Both the position numbers and the translations under genes were made by a program. The notes below the pieces were generated by a model, which was given only the letters and a program-made list of their open reading frames with translations, was not told the origin of the DNA and searched no databases. This document shows, piece by piece, positions 60,886-64,000 of a stretch of DNA of 64,000 nucleotides; positions within the stretch are counted from its first letter, which is position 1; each line of letters opens with the position of its first letter. The stretch comes from DASUNP01 sp035249305 (GTDB taxonomy: Bacteria; Acidobacteriota; Blastocatellia; UBA7656): assembly GCA_035249305.1 (NCBI GenBank), contig DATFGQ010000037.1:62001-126000 (forward strand), in the 5' to 3' direction.

Positions 60886-61824
60886 TCACTGAAGTATGCT
60901 GACGCGCGCCACTTCCGCGGCGTCTTCGCCCAGCAACCGCAGCGTCAACTTGTCCTTCATCGAAACCAGCTTCGTCTCGAAGACGACTATGCCCGTGATC
61001 GCTTCGCCGGGCTTGACGGCGCTCGCCCTCTCGTTCTGCACCACCTCGGACGGGATTACCTTCGACGTATTGCCCACGGTCGTCTCAAGCGAGATAGAGC
61101 CGAGCGCAAGGTCCGCGCTGCTCGTATTCTGGATCGTGTAGCGCAGGTAAGATTTATCGCCGAAGGTCAGGACGTGCTGGTCCAGGAAGATCAGGAACCT
61201 TTTTGAGACGACGCGCGTGTTGCTGATCTTGAATTCGCGCAACCCGCTCATCAGCGCGCGCAAGAAGCGGCGCTCGATCTCGCGGTCGGCGCGCTCGGCC
61301 GTCTGGCGGTCGGTGTCGACGGCCCGCTGCTCGGCCTGCTTAACGATCTCGGCGGCCTGACGCCGCGCGTTGCGGAGGGTCTCTTCGCCATCCTGCTCTG
61401 CGCGCGGGCGTGCCGGCTGGGGCCGCCGCGCCGCCGCGTCAGTCACGTTGACGATGCGAGCGGCCTGGGCCATCGAGACTATGAGCAGGTCAAAATTGTA
61501 GATGCGGCTTCCGTTCTCGCCCGTCTTCACAAAGAGGTTGCTCATGCCTTTAAGGACGACGGGCTTGAGGTAAACGTCGTTGTCGCTGCGCTGGACGACG
61601 AAGCTGCCGCGCCCGCTCTGCGGGTCGTAAAGGTCGCCGCAGACAATCTCTTTCACAGGTTCCGGGAAAGAGATTCTCGTCGTGAGCCCCTCGGCCGCCC
61701 TCACAATGCCTATCTGATCGTGTCCGAGCGTTAAGGTCAAAACCGGCGATTGCGCCTGAGCGGTCGGCACAATCGCGGCCACGCAGACCGGCAGCATGAT
61801 TGACTTTATGATGAAAGTTCTCAT
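60886..61824 (-). CDS. Orphan VirB9/CagX-like periplasmic protein
   Basis: This 312-residue protein starts at ATG 61824, after AAAGGTGAT. It has a signal peptide (SIMLPVCVAAIVPTAQAQ) and an N-terminal domain like VirB9/TrbG: ISFPEPVKEIVCGDLYD, VYLKPVVLKGMSNLFVKTG and YNFDLLIVSM. A helical linker rich in Arg and Glu (about 140-200) precedes a C-terminal beta domain (YTIQNTSSADLALGSISLE). VirB9 is an outer-membrane core part of type IV secretion machines, but no other such genes are nearby, so this is an orphan with unknown role. Confidence 0.7.
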   Translation of the reverse strand: MRTFIIKSIMLPVCVAAIVPTAQAQSPVLTLTLGHDQIGIVRAAEGLTTRISFPEPVKEIVCGDLYDPQSGRGSFVVQRSDNDVYLKPVVLKGMSNLFVKTGENGSRIYNFDLLIVSMAQAARIVNVTDAAARRPQPARPRAEQDGEETLRNARRQAAEIVKQAEQRAVDTDRQTAERADREIERRFLRALMSGLREFKISNTRVVSKRFLIFLDQHVLTFGDKSYLRYTIQNTSSADLALGSISLETTVGNTSKVIPSEVVQNERASAVKPGEAITGIVVFETKLVSMKDKLTLRLLGEDAAEVARVSILQ

Positions 61825-61970
61825 GATCAAATCACCTTTCGGGCCGGGGGGCGAGGTTCCGCTTAGGGGCAGAGGCTGATCATCAATCGATGGTTTGCAT
61901 TGTGCCATGCGGCGCGGGAGCGAACAATAATAACTTTCCCGCTTACAAAACCGCGATATACTCTGCTCGA

Positions 61971-62273
61971 ATGAAGCTGTCGATCTTAATAATCATTGCC
62001 TCATCGATATTGCTCGCGTCTTGCGGCCGCGATGAGCAAGCGTCGGAAACGGGGCGCGCGGCCGATGCGTCTCGGACGAAGCCATGCGTAAACCTGAACA
62101 CGGCGGCCGAACATGAGCTGATGACGCTGGCAGGGGTGGGCGAAGTGATGGCCCGGAAGATAGTCGAATACCGAGAGCAGAACGGCCCCTTTCGGCGGCC
62201 GCAAGACGTAATAATCATCGACGGCTTCAGCGAGCAAAAATATCGCGCGATCTCGGACCGGATTTGCGTCTAA
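61971..62273 (+). CDS. ComEA-like helix-hairpin-helix lipoprotein
   Basis: This 100-residue protein starts at ATG 61971 with a lipoprotein signal (LSILIIIASSILLASC, lipobox at ASC). The helix-hairpin-helix domain follows from about residue 40: VNLNTAAEHELMTLAGVGEV, then ARKIVEYREQNGPF. ComEA-type HhH proteins bind double-stranded DNA non-specifically and draw it in during natural transformation. A single HhH domain on a lipoprotein suggests surface DNA binding; no other competence gene is in the window. Confidence 0.88.
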   Translation: MKLSILIIIASSILLASCGRDEQASETGRAADASRTKPCVNLNTAAEHELMTLAGVGEVMARKIVEYREQNGPFRRPQDVIIIDGFSEQKYRAISDRICV

Positions 62274-62340
62274 CCCGTTTGTGGTTCCCGCGCCGTCTGC
62301 TGTAAATTAGATGATTAAGCGTGGGCGGCACGGGTAAGAA

Positions 62341-63387
62341 ATGGACAACTCACTGCCGGTATTGATCGAAGTCAGCCGAGGCGCAATCGTAGAATCCCGC
62401 CACCGCGGCGCGGTCGTAGCCCTGGAGCCTGACGGGCGCGTCCTGTCATGCCTTGGCGACGACCAGCTCATCATCTCGACTCGCTCGACCATAAAGCCTA
62501 TTCAAGCGATCCCGCTCGTCACGAGCCAGGCCGCCGACCATTTCAGATTATCGCCGCGCGAGCTTGCCGTAGCCTGCGCGTCGCACGACGGCGAGCCTAT
62601 GCACACCGAAGCGGTCGCCGCGATGCTCGACCGCGCGGGGCTCTCGGAGAGCGATCTTCGGTGCGGCGCTCACCGGCCGTACAGCGAAGAGACTGCCCGG
62701 CGGCTTGAGTGCGAAGGCAAGCCTTTCACTCAGCTCCACAACAACTGCTCGGGCAAGCACGCGGGGATGCTGATGACGGCGCTCAAGCGCGGGCTTCCGG
62801 TCGGGAATTACATAGCGGCGGACCACCCGTTACAGCGCGAGATCATGAAGATCTTCACCAGCATGGCGGGGCTTAAAGATGATCCCTTGATAGCCATTGA
62901 CGGGTGCAGCGCGCCGACTTTCGGCCTGCCGCTCCGCTCGCTGGCGCTGAGCTTCGCGCGGTTGGCGGGTCCCTGGCAAGAGCTCGACTCCGAGATGGCC
63001 GAGGCCGTCAAGCGCATAGTCGCGGCCATGACCGCGCACCCGGAGATGGTAGGCGGGACCAAGAAGGTCTTCGACACGGACCTGATGCGAGTGGCGCGCG
63101 GTCGCGTCATAGCGAAGGTCGGCGCGGAATCCGCCTACGCGCTGGGCGTGCTTCCCTGCCGCCAGTTCCCGCGCGGCTTAGGCATAGCTTTGAAGGTCGA
63201 CGACGGCGCGGCGCGCGCCCGGCATCCGGCGGTCGTCGAGGTGCTGGCGCAACTGGGCTTGCTCGACGAAGGGGAGCTCGCGGCGCTCAAAGAGTACCAT
63301 AACCCCGTCGTCAAGAATCACCGCGGCGTCGAAGTCGGCGAGATGCGCGCGGTCTTCGATCTAGGTTTTGGCCGAGGGCAAAGATGA
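62341..63387 (+). CDS. Asparaginase II-family protein
   Basis: This 348-residue cytoplasmic protein begins PVLIEVSRGAIVESRHRGAV and contains the family blocks STRSTIKPIQAIPLV, ACASHDGEPMHTEAV, LHNNCSGKHAGMLMTALKRG and DGCSAPTFGLPLRSLA. This is the asparaginase_II (Rhizobium-type) family, unrelated in fold to the type I/II bacterial enzymes. It hydrolyses asparagine to aspartate and ammonia. The next gene starts within its stop codon (ATGA), so the two are co-translated. Confidence 0.92.
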   Translation: MDNSLPVLIEVSRGAIVESRHRGAVVALEPDGRVLSCLGDDQLIISTRSTIKPIQAIPLVTSQAADHFRLSPRELAVACASHDGEPMHTEAVAAMLDRAGLSESDLRCGAHRPYSEETARRLECEGKPFTQLHNNCSGKHAGMLMTALKRGLPVGNYIAADHPLQREIMKIFTSMAGLKDDPLIAIDGCSAPTFGLPLRSLALSFARLAGPWQELDSEMAEAVKRIVAAMTAHPEMVGGTKKVFDTDLMRVARGRVIAKVGAESAYALGVLPCRQFPRGLGIALKVDDGAARARHPAVVEVLAQLGLLDEGELAALKEYHNPVVKNHRGVEVGEMRAVFDLGFGRGQR

Positions 63388-64000
63388 ACCGCGAGATTCG
63401 CTCTCTATTCCCGGTCACGGGAAAATACGTTTACCTGAATCACGGGGCCGTGTCGCCGCTGTCGACGCGCGTGCGCGACGCGATGATGAGCCTCGTCGAC
63501 GATGTCGTCGAGCGCGGCGCGGTCGGCTACGGCGGCTGGCTTGAGACGTACGAGCGCGCGCGGCAGAGTGCGGCGCGGCTGGTGAACGCGCGCGCGCACG
63601 AGATCGCCTTCATGCGCAATACGTCGGAGGCCATCTGCACGGTCGCAAATGGCATCACCTGGCGCGAAGGCGACACGGTGGTCACATCTAACGTAGAGTT
63701 CCCGTCAAACTTCTACCCCTGGATGCGCATCAGCAACGAGCAAGGGATCAAGATGAAGCTCGCCCCGGAGCGCGAGGGGCGCGTCGATGCCGACGAGCTG
63801 CTTTCGCTCGTCGACGACAGGACGCGGGTGGTGGCTATAAGCTGGGTGCAGTTCGCCAGCGGGTTCCGCTCTGACCTGCGCCGCATAGGCGAGTACTGCC
63901 GCGAGCGCGACATCATTTTTATGATCGACGCCATTCAAGCTCTAGGCGGGCTGAAGCTCGACGTGGAGCGCGATTATGTCGATGCTTTCGCGGCCGACGC
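63384..64000 (+). CDS. Class V aminotransferase/cysteine-desulfurase-like PLP enzyme (partial)
   Basis: The gene starts at ATG 63384, overlapping the asparaginase stop, and continues past the window end; about 205 residues are visible. The N-terminus NREIRSLFPVTGKYVYLNHG is typical of class V aminotransferases (selenocysteine lyase/desulfurase-like). The stretch LVNARAHEIAFMRNTSEAI is the cofactor-phosphate binding region. The PLP lysine is not reached. It would use an amino acid as donor; coupling with asparaginase suggests amino-acid metabolism. Confidence 0.88.
   Translation, partial: MNREIRSLFPVTGKYVYLNHGAVSPLSTRVRDAMMSLVDDVVERGAVGYGGWLETYERARQSAARLVNARAHEIAFMRNTSEAICTVANGITWREGDTVVTSNVEFPSNFYPWMRISNEQGIKMKLAPEREGRVDADELLSLVDDRTRVVAISWVQFASGFRSDLRRIGEYCRERDIIFMIDAIQALGGLKLDVERDYVDAFAAD

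Overview
The window is GC-rich bacterial DNA, densely coded on both strands, with many short ATGA-type overlaps and no rRNA or tRNA gene that I can see. The combination of a futalosine-type UbiX/UbiA pair, a tricorn-like protease, a BlaI/M56 pair, several exported amidohydrolases, MacA/MacB-type exporters and clusters of intergenic palindromes suggests an Acidobacteriota-like soil heterotroph, possibly class Blastocatellia. That placement is inference, because no marker gene was compared.

Layout. 0-14 kb holds catabolic and uptake genes: two amidohydrolases, two APC amino acid permeases, an enoyl-CoA hydratase, a split AtuA pair with a CDGSH iron-sulfur protein, a half-size GDT1 cation transporter, a TlpA-like thioredoxin, and a metal-binding-domain/beta-barrel protein whose gene has an in-frame TGA at the second position of its CxxC motif. 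13.8-19 kb holds an exporter adaptor, two MacB-type permeases and a CreD-like protein. 19-24 kb holds UbiX, UbiA, a sugar-nucleotide epimerase and two glycosyltransferases (quinone and surface polysaccharide synthesis). 24-36 kb is a mixed set: DHH phosphoesterase, secreted EEP-fold hydrolase, Tat-exported amine oxidase, CaCA-type exchanger, universal stress protein, triple discoidin protein, small regulators and TPR proteins. 36-40 kb is an oligopeptide ABC importer without ATPases. 40-49 kb holds a dienelactone hydrolase, HPr and enzyme I, ProS, and an IMP dehydrogenase interrupted at its catalytic cysteine by a 452-residue intein. 49-64 kb holds a lipid kinase, a TPR lipid-envelope-like group, an AlkP-superfamily enzyme, an AlbA/Schlafen-type regulator, the BlaI-M56-tricorn operon, an orphan VirB9-like protein, a ComEA-like lipoprotein, asparaginase II and a truncated class V aminotransferase.

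Three observations stand out: (1) a probable selenocysteine codon with a SECIS-like hairpin in the HMA-domain protein at 10279-11700; (2) the guaB intein, positioned so that enzyme activity depends on splicing; (3) a family of intergenic elements made of heptamer-periodic inverted arms, some enclosing blocks of GC-rich palindromes, that repeatedly contain or touch gene stop codons.
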